Shown: positions 1 through 8,432, numbered from the stretch's first letter. The stretch: DNA of 64,000 bases from Afipia birgiae 34632 (GCF_000308295.2 NZ_HG326654.1:491694-555693), one strand, 5' to 3'. Translations and numbers: made by a program. The notes: generated from the letters alone by a model not told the origin.

Positions 1-582
1 GCCGGCAACGCTGAGCGGGGCGTTTAGTGAGATGTCGCCACGCATCCGGCCGTTCATCTCCCTGACCTCAGTTTCTCCCACCTGAAGATGTTCAGAGATG
101 TACTTGACGTGTTCCGGCGACAGATCTCTTTCTTCCGGCGCACCGATGCGACTCTTCAGCTTGCGGAGGTTGAAGAACAGTTTCTTCTGCGCCGGGGTGG
201 TTCCGAGCTTGACGAGCGACCAGGATCTCAAAATATACTCCTGCACCGACGCCTTGATCCACCACGCGGCATAAGTCGCCAGCCGACACCCTCTTTCCGG
301 ATCGAATCGCTTGATAGCCAGCATCAGTCCGACGTTGGCCTCCGAGATCAGGTCCGCGATTGGCAGGCCGTAACGCTTGTACTGCAATGCGATCTTTGCG
401 GCGAGCCGCAAATGACTTGTCACTAGTTGGTAGGCGGCATCGCGGTCGCCGTCATCTCGCCAGCGCTGGGCGTACGTGGCTTCTTCCGATGCTGAAAGAA
501 GCGGAAACTTATGAATCTCCGTCAGATAACGAGAAAGACCACCCTCCGATCGGATGGCGGGAAGCGCTGCGGCAAATGACAT
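1..582 (-). CDS. rpoH: RNA polymerase sigma-32 factor RpoH (partial, C-terminus outside window)
   Basis: Heat-shock sigma factor that directs RNA polymerase to chaperone and protease promoters. The 194 visible residues run from the start codon off the left edge. They contain the RpoH N-terminus (GGLSRYLTEIHKFPLLSASEE), the region 2 core with LRLAAKIALQYKRYGLPIADLI and EANVGLMLAIKRFDPERG, the RpoH-type TYAAWWIKASVQEYILRSW stretch, and the start of region 3. The ATG follows a GGAGGG Shine-Dalgarno. It is the last gene of a leftward run with a small ORF 2 bp upstream and a glycosyltransferase. Rhizobia of this group carry several rpoH copies, so this may be a paralogue rather than the housekeeping one. 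The nearby hsp20 has a candidate sigma-32 promoter. Confidence 0.93.
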   Translation of the reverse strand, partial: MSFAAALPAIRSEGGLSRYLTEIHKFPLLSASEEATYAQRWRDDGDRDAAYQLVTSHLRLAAKIALQYKRYGLPIADLISEANVGLMLAIKRFDPERGCRLATYAAWWIKASVQEYILRSWSLVKLGTTPAQKKLFFNLRKLKSRIGAPEERDLSPEHVKYISEHLQVGETEVREMNGRMRGDISLNAPLSVAG

Positions 583-584
583 GG

Positions 585-719
585 TTAGCCCTCCTCAAGC
601 GTGCACGCTCCTGACGCGGGCTTGATCGAAGCACGATCAGGCTTGGGGCGTGGTGGGCAGCAGTCAGTGCTTGAGATGAGCCGAGCGAGTCGCCAGGCGC
701 TAAAGCGGTCGTGTTCCAT
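585..719 (-). CDS. Small hypothetical protein (44 aa) upstream of rpoH
   Basis: Short reading frame that starts at an ATG with a near-perfect GAGGAGG Shine-Dalgarno 7 bases upstream and stops 2 bp before the rpoH start codon, so it could be translationally coupled to rpoH. The product begins MEHDRFSAWRLARLISS, then becomes Pro/Lys/Arg rich and contains a Cys pair. The same frame stays open upstream to 902 and includes a CPFC motif, so a longer 105-residue form is possible but has a weak ribosome site. I do not recognise the family. Support is the ribosome site and the tight spacing only. Confidence 0.4.
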   Translation of the reverse strand: MEHDRFSAWRLARLISSTDCCPPRPKPDRASIKPASGACTLEEG

Positions 720-929
720 ATCCAATTCCTCCTCTGAGCAAAATGGGCAGAAACCGCCGGCAACCCTACTCGACTGGCCCCAGAAATCGGCGACCAGTCG
801 GTCGAAGGTTGGCAACGCCTTAGGAATGAGAAACCCGCGAAAATGTTCCAAGCTGAACGTGCGCCGCCGGGCCAGAAACCGATGGCTCCTTACGGGCCCC
901 ATGAGCGGGCGGACAGCGACATCCCCTCT

Positions 930-2063
930 TCAGGAGGGCTTGTGCGGGGCCGTAGCCGCCGCTTCAGCTTTGCGGCCATGGACGTGCGCATTGAGTGCAT
1001 GCGCCGCAACGACCGGCGCACGTTTTTGCGCCTCCGGCCCGATCAGCAACTTCTGGTACAGTTTGACGTACTGCGTCGCCATTTGCGCCGACGAAAAGCG
1101 CTCCTCAAAGCGCCTGCGGATGCCCCTTCGATCAAGGGCTAGAACGGTGGGAAGGGCGGCAACCGCCTCCTCGACACTTGATACGATGTGGCCGGTTACT
1201 TCCTTATCAATGATTTCAGGGACTGATCCGCCGCGGAAGGCGAGGACAGGCGTACCGCAGGCCATCGCCTCAATCATCACCAAACCGAAAGGCTCAGGCC
1301 AATCGATCGGGAACAGCAAGGCGGCGGCTTGGCCCAAAAATTCGCTCTTGGCGCTCTCGTTGATCTCTCCGATATATTCGATCTGCCTTCCGTCGATCAT
1401 AGGCTCGATGGTCTCACGGAAATATGCCTCGTCCACCTTATCCACCTTGGCTGCAATTTTCAGTGGAAGACCGGCCTTCCGCGCGATCTCGATGGCGCGG
1501 TCAGGCCGCTTCTCCGGCGAGATGCGGCCCAGGAAGGCCAGATAGCCCCCCTTGGAATCGAATGTTGGTTTGTACAGATCGAGCGGCAGGCCGTGATAAA
1601 CCGTGCCAACGAAGTTTCCCTTCGGCAGTGGAATCCGTTGCGAATCCGAGATCGAGACCAACGGCATCTCCGAGAACCGGACATAGAAGGGCAGGTGGTC
1701 GGCCAGATCCTGCCTGCCGTGCAGCGTGGTCAGGCTGCGGCCAGCATCCGCCCGGAACAGGGGGAAATGCAGATAGTCGATATGGAAGTGCAAGATGTCG
1801 AATTCGTCAGCGCGCTCTCGAATCTTGTCGAGCATGACCATCATATGGGGGATCGTATCGCGGGCATCCGGATCGAGGCGTAGCGCCTGCGGCGTACAGG
1901 CGACGAGTTCCGCGGACGTCATGGAGTCCCCGCTCGCAAACAGCGTTACCTGATGTCCCTGCCTGACCAGCTCTTCGGTCAAGTACGAAACAACCCGCTC
2001 CGTTCCGCCGTAGAGCCTCGGCGGCACGCTTTCGAAAAGCGGAGCAACTTGCGCGATCTTCAT
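930..2063 (-). CDS. GT4-family glycosyltransferase
   Basis: Retaining GT-B glycosyltransferase of family GT4, 377 aa, which would transfer a sugar from a nucleotide-sugar donor to an unidentified acceptor in the cytoplasm. The N-terminal half holds the acceptor domain with a PPRLYGGTERVV loop near residue 14. The C-terminal donor domain has FLGRISPEKRPDRAIEIA near residue 177 and the [17 protein letters not shown] stretch, which carries the family's EX7E signature. The start overlaps the stop of the preceding small gene by 4 bp. A second, broken copy of a close paralogue lies at 7657-8432, next to a glycogen-debranching-type gene, suggesting a polysaccharide or trehalose/glycogen-like stress role. 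That role is inference. Confidence 0.9.
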   Translation of the reverse strand: MKIAQVAPLFESVPPRLYGGTERVVSYLTEELVRQGHQVTLFASGDSMTSAELVACTPQALRLDPDARDTIPHMMVMLDKIRERADEFDILHFHIDYLHFPLFRADAGRSLTTLHGRQDLADHLPFYVRFSEMPLVSISDSQRIPLPKGNFVGTVYHGLPLDLYKPTFDSKGGYLAFLGRISPEKRPDRAIEIARKAGLPLKIAAKVDKVDEAYFRETIEPMIDGRQIEYIGEINESAKSEFLGQAAALLFPIDWPEPFGLVMIEAMACGTPVLAFRGGSVPEIIDKEVTGHIVSSVEEAVAALPTVLALDRRGIRRRFEERFSSAQMATQYVKLYQKLLIGPEAQKRAPVVAAHALNAHVHGRKAEAAATAPHKPS

Positions 2064-2326
2064 CCTCCTGCTCCTTTTTCAGTGAGTTGCTCTGAAGTCG
2101 GCCGGCTCGGCACTTTCCTTGCGCGCTTTGGACGCGACCTCTGCATTCGAATGCCGACTCCGCTACCGCTTCGAGCGTCGGCGGACCCAAAGCCATAGAA
2201 AGTTTCCCTTCGAAACGGCCGTCCGATCACGACGCCGCCAGCGACGAATGCCGGCGGATCGCTCGCGGGAAATGAGTCCTGCAGGGCCACATCGACGAGA
2301 CCATCCCTCACCTGTAATCCTGGCAT
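2060..2326 (-). CDS. Small conserved hypothetical protein (SFPASDPP motif)
   Basis: 88-residue protein. Residues about 10-25 read VDVALQDSFPASDPPAF, the hallmark of a widespread family of short proteobacterial proteins of unknown function (consensus ALxxSFPASDPPS). The remaining C-terminal part is basic and of low complexity, longer than the usual relatives, and may be a decayed or frame-altered tail. The stop overlaps the glycosyltransferase start (ATGA), indicating one transcript. The gene diverges from the hsp20 gene. Function is unknown; the family often sits near stress genes. Confidence 0.6.
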   Translation of the reverse strand: MPGLQVRDGLVDVALQDSFPASDPPAFVAGGVVIGRPFRRETFYGFGSADARSGSGVGIRMQRSRPKRARKVPSRPTSEQLTEKGAGG

Positions 2327-2438
2327 GGTCGAGCCTCCGATATTCCTGAATTCGTCATGGTCCGAGGAGCGCGGCCTTTCGGGTCGCGAGAAGTAAATTG
2401 GTTTGCTTCACATCCGGCGCAAGAGCTTGAACACGCCT

Positions 2439-2467
2439 CTTGAAACGGCTGAAGCCGCTTCTAATTT
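2439..2467 (+). promoter_or_regulatory. Candidate sigma-32 (RpoH) promoter of hsp20
   Basis: CTTGAA at 2439-2444, then 17 bases, then TAATTT at 2462-2467. This fits the alphaproteobacterial RpoH pattern (CTTGAA/C with 16-18 bp spacing to an A/T-rich -10 preceded by C). A second CTTGAA lies at 2426-2431. The position would give a leader of roughly 105-110 nt that contains the ROSE-like element. Assigned by eye only. Confidence 0.4.
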
Positions 2468-2494
2468 CATTGGCGCACGCGCGGAACTGCGCTG

Positions 2495-2583
2495 CACCGG
2501 GCGCCTTCTATAGGGTCCGGTGATCGGGCGCCGGGCACAGTGTCCGGCGTCGTAACCATGTTGCTCAAGAGGAGGATGTGGCT
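2495..2583 (+). ncRNA. ROSE-like RNA thermometer in the hsp20 leader
   Basis: The leader folds by eye into three successive hairpins. Hairpin 1 pairs CACCGG (2495-2500) with CCGGTG (2517-2522). Hairpin 2 pairs CGCCGG-CAC (2529-2538) with GTG-CCGGCG (2540-2549). In hairpin 3 the anti-Shine-Dalgarno UUGCUC (2561-2566) pairs with the GAGGA of the ribosome site (2571-2576), with the G of UUGCU bulged. The UYGCU anti-SD with a bulged G, and the ~90 nt multi-hairpin layout ahead of a small heat-shock gene, are hallmarks of ROSE elements described in Bradyrhizobium. At low temperature the ribosome site would be masked; heat would open it. Confidence 0.72.
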
Positions 2584-3035
2584 ATGACCACCTTTGATCT
2601 TGCCCCCTTATGGCGTTCGACTGTTGGTTTCGATCGCCTGTTCGATCTGCTGGAGGATTCCGCCGAGTGGGCGGGCGGTAACTACCCGCCCTACAACATT
2701 GAACGAGCCGGTGACGATAGCTACCGGATCTCGCTCGCCCTGGCCGGATTCTCGCCAGACGAAGTATCCGTTGTGGCGGAGCAGAACGTGCTTACCGTGG
2801 AAGGTCGCAAGACCGAGAGGGCATGCACCAGTACCTCTACCAGGGTATCTCTGCGCGTCCGTTCCGGCGGCAGTTCAATCTGGCCGAATACGTCCAGGTA
2901 AAGGGCGCCTCGTTCGAAGACGGCGTGCTAAAGATCGATCTCGTGCGTGAGGTCCCCGAAACAATGAGGCCTCGCCAGATCCCGATCAACGCCGTCAACG
3001 ACAACAAAAGACTCGAGCACACGCAGACGGCCTGA
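2584..3035 (+). pseudogene. Small heat-shock protein Hsp20 (frameshifted)
   Basis: Alpha-crystallin-type holdase that would bind unfolding proteins. The first frame (ATG at 2584, 8 bases after AGGAGG) encodes MTTFDLAPLWRSTVGFDRLFDLL, PPYNIERAGDDSYRISLALAGF and VVAEQNVLTVEGRKTE, as in bacterial class A Hsp20. At about 2816-2823 the reading frame shifts. The rest of the crystallin domain (HQYLYQGISARPFRRQFNLAEYV, VKGASFEDGVLKIDLVREVPE) continues in another frame to the stop at 3033-3035. One base lost, or two gained, would explain it. Without the shift the protein would have about 150 residues, the normal size. It may be a true pseudogene or a sequencing error. Confidence 0.85.
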
Positions 3036-3058
3036 TCATCTGGCCACCCGCTGACTCG

Positions 3059-3084
3059 GCCCGCGGCGCGGTGCCGCCGCGGGC
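3059..3084 (+). terminator. Hairpin terminator after hsp20
   Basis: Perfect 10-bp inverted repeat, GCCCGCGGCG (3059-3068) and CGCCGCGGGC (3075-3084), with a 6-base loop, beginning 24 bases after the hsp20 stop. The stem is very stable but lacks a clear T-run, so efficiency as an intrinsic terminator is uncertain. Confidence 0.55.
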
Positions 3085-3155
3085 AGGTTGCTCGTCCACG
3101 AGGACATCGCGGAAGCCAATTATCAGCCCCAACGCTCATAGGCACGGAGGTCTCG

Positions 3156-3323
3156 ATGAACAATGTCCATGAAACCTGTTTCGAGGCGCCCGCGACGCCA
3201 GTCACCCGGTCGGTCTTTCCGGCCGATGCCCATGCGCTGATCTTCAGGCCTGCTCATTCGGTAACGATGTCGGCGCCTAGGCGAAAAAATCAATGGAAGC
3301 TGCAATTCGAGCGCCGCTCGTGA
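3156..3323 (+). pseudogene. Truncated NDUFS4-like (ETC complex I subunit family) protein
   Basis: A 55-residue frame starting at an ATG behind GGAGG. Residues about 24-54 (PADAHALIFRPAHSV, then RKNQWKLQFERR) match the beginning of the bacterial ETC_C1_NDUFS4-type small proteins, whose usual sequence continues with a conserved region around EPLMGWTG for roughly 40 more residues. That second half is absent. The frame stops at 3321-3323, and a recent IS3-family insertion begins about 50 bp further on. I read it as the stump of a gene cut by insertion-sequence activity. The family match is from memory of the motif. Confidence 0.5.
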
Positions 3324-3400
3324 CCGGCCCCCACGGAGTGGTCCGATTGGAATGTTAGTTTAGAAATTGCTTGGAGCTGCCCCGTTTTGTGGTCCAGGTC

Positions 3401-4243
3401 CTAGGCAATTTCTCGGGCTATTTGAGTTTGTCGTGCGAACTCGTTCGGGGTCAAGTTGCAGAGCGAGGTATGGGGTCTGTCGTTGTTGTAGTGGCGCCTC
3501 CATTCGTCGAGTCGATCGATGGCGTCAGCCATCGACAGGAACCATGATGCGTTGAGACATTCTGCGCGCAGACGACCGTTGAAGGCTTCACAAAATGCGT
3601 TGTCCGTTGGCTTTCCGGGTCTGGAGAAGTCGATCTCCACGCCGCTAAGGTGTGCCCATTGATCCAGCATTCTACCGGCAAACTCCGGGCCATTGTCGCA
3701 ACGAACAGTCTGGGGTTTGCCGCGTTCCGTTACCAGCCGCTCAAGAACATCGACGACCTGGAAGGCTCTAAAATTCGTTCTCGGAACGATCGCAAGCGAT
3801 TCTCGTGTGTGGCAATCGACAATGGTCAAAAGCCGGAACGGGCGGCCGTCAAACAGTGCATCCGACATAAAGCCCATCGCCCAGTATTGGTTCACGCCGG
3901 CGATCTCTGGCCGACCCGAGCGATAGCGCCAGGCTCGCTTGCGCTTCGGTATTTTCGACCTGATGGAGAGCCCTTCTTCGCGATACAGCCGGTAGGTTCG
4001 CTTGTGGTTTAAACGATAGCCCTCCCGCAGCAGCAGCACATGGAGACGCCGATAGCCATAGCGGACCCGACTGGCCGCCAGATCCTTCAACCGCATGCGC
4101 AGTTCAGTTTGCGGATCACCGCGCGACTTGTAGCGCTGCGAGGATCGATGAAAGCCGGTTGCCTTGCAGGCCCGTCGCTCGCCGATATCGTAGACCTGCT
4201 GCAGATGGTGCACGATCTCGCGCCGGACGGCGGGCCTTACCAT
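3401..4243 (-). CDS. IS3-family transposase OrfB (DDE integrase core)
   Basis: 280-aa catalytic half of the transposase. The HTH_21-like region lies at about 10-60 (VYDIGERRACKATGF and YGYRRLHVLLLREG). The rve integrase core carries the three acidic residues in LTIVDCHTRES, TVRCDNGPEF and AFCEAFNGRLRAECLN, i.e. a DD(35)E arrangement. It is probably made mainly as an OrfAB fusion by -1 frameshifting at the A7 run at 4243-4249. The ATG inside that run is the nominal start. The frame is intact, so the element may still be active. Confidence 0.93.
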   Translation of the reverse strand: MVRPAVRREIVHHLQQVYDIGERRACKATGFHRSSQRYKSRGDPQTELRMRLKDLAASRVRYGYRRLHVLLLREGYRLNHKRTYRLYREEGLSIRSKIPKRKRAWRYRSGRPEIAGVNQYWAMGFMSDALFDGRPFRLLTIVDCHTRESLAIVPRTNFRAFQVVDVLERLVTERGKPQTVRCDNGPEFAGRMLDQWAHLSGVEIDFSRPGKPTDNAFCEAFNGRLRAECLNASWFLSMADAIDRLDEWRRHYNNDRPHTSLCNLTPNEFARQTQIAREIA

Positions 4244-4503
4244 TTTTTTCGCAGGACATCCTGCAACATCGCTTTGTCCAACGTGAGATCCGCCACCACC
4301 CGCTTCAGCTTCGCGTTCTCGTCTTCAAGCTGTTTCAACCGACGGATCTCGGCGACGCCCATGCCGGCGTAAACTTTCTTCCACCGGTAGAACGTCGGCT
4401 CTGAGACCCCCATCTTGCGGCAGATCTCCTCGATCGGCGTGCCGCTGTCAGCCTGCCTCAGCGCAAAGGCAATCTGCTCCTCCGAAAACCGCTTCCGCTT
4501 CAT
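4237..4503 (-). CDS. IS3-family transposase OrfA (HTH protein)
   Basis: 88-aa DNA-binding protein with an N-terminal HTH_Tnp_1 domain (FSEEQIAFALRQADSGTPIEE, then YRWKKVYAGMG) and a C-terminal leucine-zipper-like segment (RLKQLEDENAKLKRVVADL). OrfA binds the element ends and regulates transposition. Its last codons contain the heptamer A AAA AAA in the correct phase for a -1 slip into orfB, the classical IS3-family programmed frameshift. Overlap with orfB is 7 bp. Confidence 0.92.
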   Translation of the reverse strand: MKRKRFSEEQIAFALRQADSGTPIEEICRKMGVSEPTFYRWKKVYAGMGVAEIRRLKQLEDENAKLKRVVADLTLDKAMLQDVLRKKW

Positions 4504-4580
4504 GGCATCCTCCCTTCGTGGGGTTCAGAATGCCCGAAAAAATTGCCCTCAGCATGGACCAGTTTGGTGGGGCAGGATCA

Positions 4581-4961
4581 GGTCAGGATCAGGGCGTCGG
4601 CGCGATCACAGCTCTATCGGTTGCGTCGGTCTTCGATGATCCCGAGCGCTTCAAGCGATCGTCGAGCGCAGGCGCTTATCTCGGATTGACGCCGCGCCGC
4701 TACGAGTCAGGCGAAGTCAGCCGGAATGGGCGGATCTCCAAACACGGAAACCAGATGACGCGTAAGCATCTCTATGAGGCCGCCACGACGTTACTCACCA
4801 GAACCAAGGCCTTCTCGACCCTCAAGGCCTGGGGCCTCAAGCTCGCCAAGGTTGCCGGCTTCAAGAAAGCGCGTGTCGCTGTGGCACGGAAGCTCGCCGT
4901 CATTCTCCACGCAATGTGGAAGACAAACACCCCGTTCCGTTGGAGCGCTGTGGCCGCATGA
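4581..4961 (+). pseudogene. IS110-family transposase, C-terminal remnant
   Basis: Reading frame for the C-terminal Transposase_20 (IS116/IS110/IS902) domain. It begins GVGAITALSVAS, then FDDPERFKRSSSAGAYLGLTP, RYESGEVSRNGRISKHGN and a basic tail ending KTNTPFRWSAVAA. The N-terminal DEDD half is missing, and the frame is joined directly to the right end of the IS3 element at 4580. It belongs to a different IS110 subgroup from the N-terminal remnant at 8430-8967, so the two are not halves of one element. Confidence 0.8.
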
Positions 4962-5334
4962 CCATATCCATGCTGCGCTGACAACGTTTCCAACAGCGCG
5001 TCCCGCCGGGACGCATGGCGCGGATCAGGCCGTCCCTTTGAATGTGGCATCACCGAACTTTCCATGATGACCACGTGGACCACTTCGGCCGATCCACCAT
5101 CCGACGCCAACATGCGGCGATGCAGACCATCGACCGCGGAGAGAACTCTGAGCCCGGCGAGAACGCCCAGTCGTGGAAGAAAAGCTATTGACGAGCGCGA
5201 TTAGAGAACTTCAAAGGGGGCAGATCAATATGATCGAACCGTCATGGTCACGCTTTGAAATTAACAACCTTTCCTCCGTCCATCGGGCCTTCGAGGTCTC
5301 TACTTGGTGCGAGGGACACCGCTATCTCAAGTAA
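4962..5334. other. Non-coding stretch: IS110 right flank and spacer
   Basis: About 370 bp between the IS110 remnant and the end of the debranching-enzyme gene. It probably contains the right end of the decayed IS110 element and about 150 bp of spacer. I see no gene with a plausible ribosome site, no tRNA and no strong hairpin. Confidence 0.5.
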
Positions 5335-7536
5335 TCAAGGCGAACTTGGCGATCGGCGATGGCTTATAAACACTTCGATTCCGTCCGGATTACGCAAAAT
5401 CTGAAGCGAAACATTATCCTCATGTCGGTATAGAGCGAAATCGATCCTAGCACCGCCAAGTTCGAGGTTGCGCAATACAAGCATATTCAGAAATCGCGGC
5501 AAAATAGGGTCGATGAGGCGAATACAATTACATTCAGGTTGAAACTCCAGCCCAAGACAAGCTTGCAACATGGCGAACGGCGCGCCGCAGGCCCATGCCT
5601 GGGGCGAGCAGGCCACGGGATATAACGTGGGTGCCTGACCTCTTCGCCGCCGAAAGCCACAAAATAATTCCGGCAATCTGCGCAAGTCCATATAGGATGC
5701 TGTACTACTAATGGCTTCAAACACTCTGCACGCGGCTATCTTATACCCGTACCGTGCCATTCCGACAGCAATGAGCGCATTGTCGTGCGGCCAAATGGAC
5801 CCATTGTGATAGGACATCGGATTATAGCGATTCTCACCAGCGGCGACGGTGCGAATTCCCCATCCTGAGAAGAATTGAGGTGTCATCAGGCCTTGGATGA
5901 TCCGCTTCGCTCGCTCCGGCGATGCCATTCCACCGAACAGCACATGACCAGCATTCGATGTCCGCACCCGACATGGATTTCCTTCGCCGTCGAGCGCAAT
6001 CGCGTACGTATCTATCTCGTCGCACCAGAAAGCCTTTTCGAAATGCGACGCCAACGTCTCCGCTTCTCCTTCGAGCCGATCGGCATGATCTGCAGAACCG
6101 AGCTTTCGTACCGCCTTCGCAATCGACCGTTTGGCGGCATAGACGTATGCCTGAACTTCCGCAAGAGCGATCGATCCCTCTGCGAGGCGCCCATCGGCAT
6201 GAAATACAGAATCGAAAGAATCCTTCCATCCCTGATTGACAAGGCCTTCGGTATTGTTGCGGGAGTAACGGAGAAAACCGTGATCGTCCAACGCAGAGTG
6301 TTCGTCGATCCACATAAGCGCCGCTTGAATATTGGGCCACAATGATCGAATCGTTTCCATGTCTCCGGTGCGCTCGGCATATTCGCCCGCAAGCAGAACG
6401 AACAACGGTGTGGCGTCAACACTTCCGTAGTAAAGTCCGAACGGGATTTCGCGCAGGCGCGCCATCTCGCCGGCCCGCATCTCGTGAAGAATTTTTCCAG
6501 GCTCAGCGTCATTGAGTTGATCGGTCGATTTGGCCTGAAACGCGGCCAGTCGCGTTAATACGCCCTGCGCCAGCCGTGGTTTGCACCACAACATCTGCAA
6601 CGCAGTGAGGATGCCGTCGCGACCGAACGTCGTCGAATACCATGGGATGCCCGCATAGGGATAATCTCCTTCTGGGGTCTCGGTTGTCAGCATCCGAAGA
6701 TCCCAAAGCGATCGCGCCAGAATTTGATTGATGACATCGCTCGACGTACCGATTCCCACGTGGTCCAATTTTTCCCTTCGCTGTGAACGTGAGGCCTGTG
6801 CCATTCCCTTAAGAAATGGCACAGGCGGATCGTCTGGTTTGCCGTTGCATTTTACTGTGAGAAAGATTGATTTACGCTGCCTCGGATCCAGCGTCATATC
6901 GTATGCGGCATAGCCATCGTCCATTTGGTCCGGCACAGGATCAAAAGACAGCGATGTACTTCGCTCCTCAGCGTCAAGGCCTTCATAGAAGAGATAGACG
7001 CTGTTCTCCCGGATGACCGATGGGCGGCGAGTCCCGCGCCGCACTCTTCGCATCCCGCGCACTTCGAAAATGTCGGCAAAGTCATTTGCGAACGCGAGTG
7101 AAACAGTGATCGACACGCGCTCGCTGCCGTGATTGCAAATTCTAAAACGAGTGTAAAAGTGGCCCTGCCAGATAAAGCTCGTTCGGATGATGTGGACGGT
7201 ATCCTTCGGAAGAACAAGCTGGTCTCTGACGTAGATATCCGAATTTGTGAGATCTGCCATAAGAGCCGTGTTATCATCCCGCACAGTCGAACCTAGCAAA
7301 AGCGGCTCCAGTCCATTCACCGTCAGCTTCAGACGGGACAAGTATCGAGTGTCGCAGTTGAAAATTCCATCCGGATCTGACGAGGTGCCGATATCGCCGT
7401 AATTGTCTACCACAGCAAAGGTGTCATTCGCTTTGAGTATTCGGCGCGGACGCGCGATCGAGCCCATTGCAGGGATATAAAACGGCGTTTCTTGAGGCGA
7501 AATGGCGCCACGTGCTGCATGAGATAGAACGACCAC
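5335..7536 (-). CDS. Amylo-alpha-1,6-glucosidase / glycogen debranching-type protein
   Basis: 733-aa member of the bacterial glycogen-debranching family, which hydrolyses alpha-1,6 branches or related glucosides in the cytoplasm. Residues about 25-230 form the beta-rich N-terminal domain (GDE_N_bis type; FAVVDNYGDIGTSSDPDGIF then DTRYLSRLKLTVNG). Residues about 270-700 form the (alpha/alpha)6 catalytic domain with the motifs PWYSTTFGRDGILTALQ, NQGWKDSFDSVFHADG and SYHNGSIWPHDNALIA, which contain the acidic residues expected of this clan. Length is normal and the frame is intact. The broken glycosyltransferase just upstream and on the same strand suggests a former two-gene operon. Many alphaproteobacterial homologues lie next to trehalose or glucan stress genes; the true substrate is unknown. 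Confidence 0.9.
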   Translation of the reverse strand: MVVLSHAARGAISPQETPFYIPAMGSIARPRRILKANDTFAVVDNYGDIGTSSDPDGIFNCDTRYLSRLKLTVNGLEPLLLGSTVRDDNTALMADLTNSDIYVRDQLVLPKDTVHIIRTSFIWQGHFYTRFRICNHGSERVSITVSLAFANDFADIFEVRGMRRVRRGTRRPSVIRENSVYLFYEGLDAEERSTSLSFDPVPDQMDDGYAAYDMTLDPRQRKSIFLTVKCNGKPDDPPVPFLKGMAQASRSQRREKLDHVGIGTSSDVINQILARSLWDLRMLTTETPEGDYPYAGIPWYSTTFGRDGILTALQMLWCKPRLAQGVLTRLAAFQAKSTDQLNDAEPGKILHEMRAGEMARLREIPFGLYYGSVDATPLFVLLAGEYAERTGDMETIRSLWPNIQAALMWIDEHSALDDHGFLRYSRNNTEGLVNQGWKDSFDSVFHADGRLAEGSIALAEVQAYVYAAKRSIAKAVRKLGSADHADRLEGEAETLASHFEKAFWCDEIDTYAIALDGEGNPCRVRTSNAGHVLFGGMASPERAKRIIQGLMTPQFFSGWGIRTVAAGENRYNPMSYHNGSIWPHDNALIAVGMARYGYKIAACRVFEAISSTASYMDLRRLPELFCGFRRRRGQAPTLYPVACSPQAWACGAPFAMLQACLGLEFQPECNCIRLIDPILPRFLNMLVLRNLELGGARIDFALYRHEDNVSLQILRNPDGIEVFISHRRSPSSP

Positions 7537-7656
7537 AGGACACCTCCGACGAACGCGACATTGGTCATGATTGGAACGTGTGCATCAATTGCAGAGGCGT
7601 AGCATCAAGTTTCCTCTAATTTTGCGCAATCAGATTCATATCCGATCGGCTTACAC

Positions 7657-8432
7657 TCAGTTCGTTACCAGCCGCGGCGGAGCGCCCTTTTCTGGACGCC
7701 TTGACTGGCAAACGTTCTGGTAGGCTCTCAGATAGTCCAGCGTCATACGGTTCGAAGCGTTGCTCAAACGTTGAACGCACTTTGCCACGCGAGATCGAGG
7801 AAATGTTGTGATGGCACCTACCGCGCTAATTTCGTCCTCGACCACAAATCCCGTTACTCCATTCTCGATGAGCTCTGGGATCGCCCCTATATTGTAGGCA
7901 ACCACGGGCGTACCGCATGCCATAGCTTCGATAATCACGAGGCCGAAGGGTTCTGGCCAATCAAAGCGATCGCGCCGCTCAGAAAATCCGATTTTTCCGC
8001 GTCCGAAATTTCGCCGATGAATTCGACATGCTTCTTTTCCAGCAGCGGGCGGATGCCATTCCTAAAATAGCCGAGATCGGCCACATCGACTTTTGCCGCT
8101 ATCTTGATGGGAAGGCCGCATCGCTCTGCGATGTGAATGGCGCGGTCGAGACGTTTTTCCGGAGAAATGCGGCCGAGAAATGCAAGGTAAGATGGGGTCT
8201 TCAGCTTCGGCGTCAAAAGGTTTTCTGGAAGGCCATGATAAATTGTGTCAATCCAACGCGCCTTCTGAACAGGTCGCCTCTGCGCATTCGAGATTGAAAC
8301 TAGCGGGATGGATAAAAATGTATCAAATATCGGCTGATGCTCTGGCAGATCCAAGCGCCCATGCAGTGTTGTAATGAAAGGCACTGGCTGGCGTGACATT
8401 ACCGAGAATGGATAATAATCGAGGTGAAAATG
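7657..8432 (-). pseudogene. GT4 glycosyltransferase, truncated and frameshifted
   Basis: Broken paralogue of the glycosyltransferase at 930-2063. Recognisable parts are LHFHLDYYPFS, ITTLHGRLDLPEHQP, FLGRISPEKRLDRAIHIAERCG and, in a second frame after about 7938, [21 protein letters not shown]. Two lesions are visible. The N-terminal quarter is replaced at about 8432 by an IS110-type transposase fragment. Near 7950, the codons matching LFPI of the intact paralogue are missing, with a change of frame. The protein cannot be made whole. Confidence 0.85.

Larger units (their letters stand above)
3372..4580 (-). mobile_element. IS3-family insertion sequence (IS407/IS51-like), intact
   Basis: 1209-bp element bounded by imperfect terminal inverted repeats. 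The left end begins TGGAGCTGCCCC at 3372. The right end, read inward from 4580, begins TGATCCTGCCCC. Both continue with a shared GGTCCA and then GGCAATTT-TCGGGC. Two overlapping genes, orfA and orfB, fill it. The flanks differ in origin, a truncated NDUFS4-like gene on the left and a cut IS110-type transposase on the right, and show no short target duplication. A deletion or recombination has therefore probably occurred since insertion. Confidence 0.85.

Noticed and set aside
601-1545. Long plus-strand open frame (314 aa) opposite the glycosyltransferase.
   Set aside because: Antisense to a motif-complete GT4 gene, with no ribosome site and composition typical of a high-GC shadow frame.
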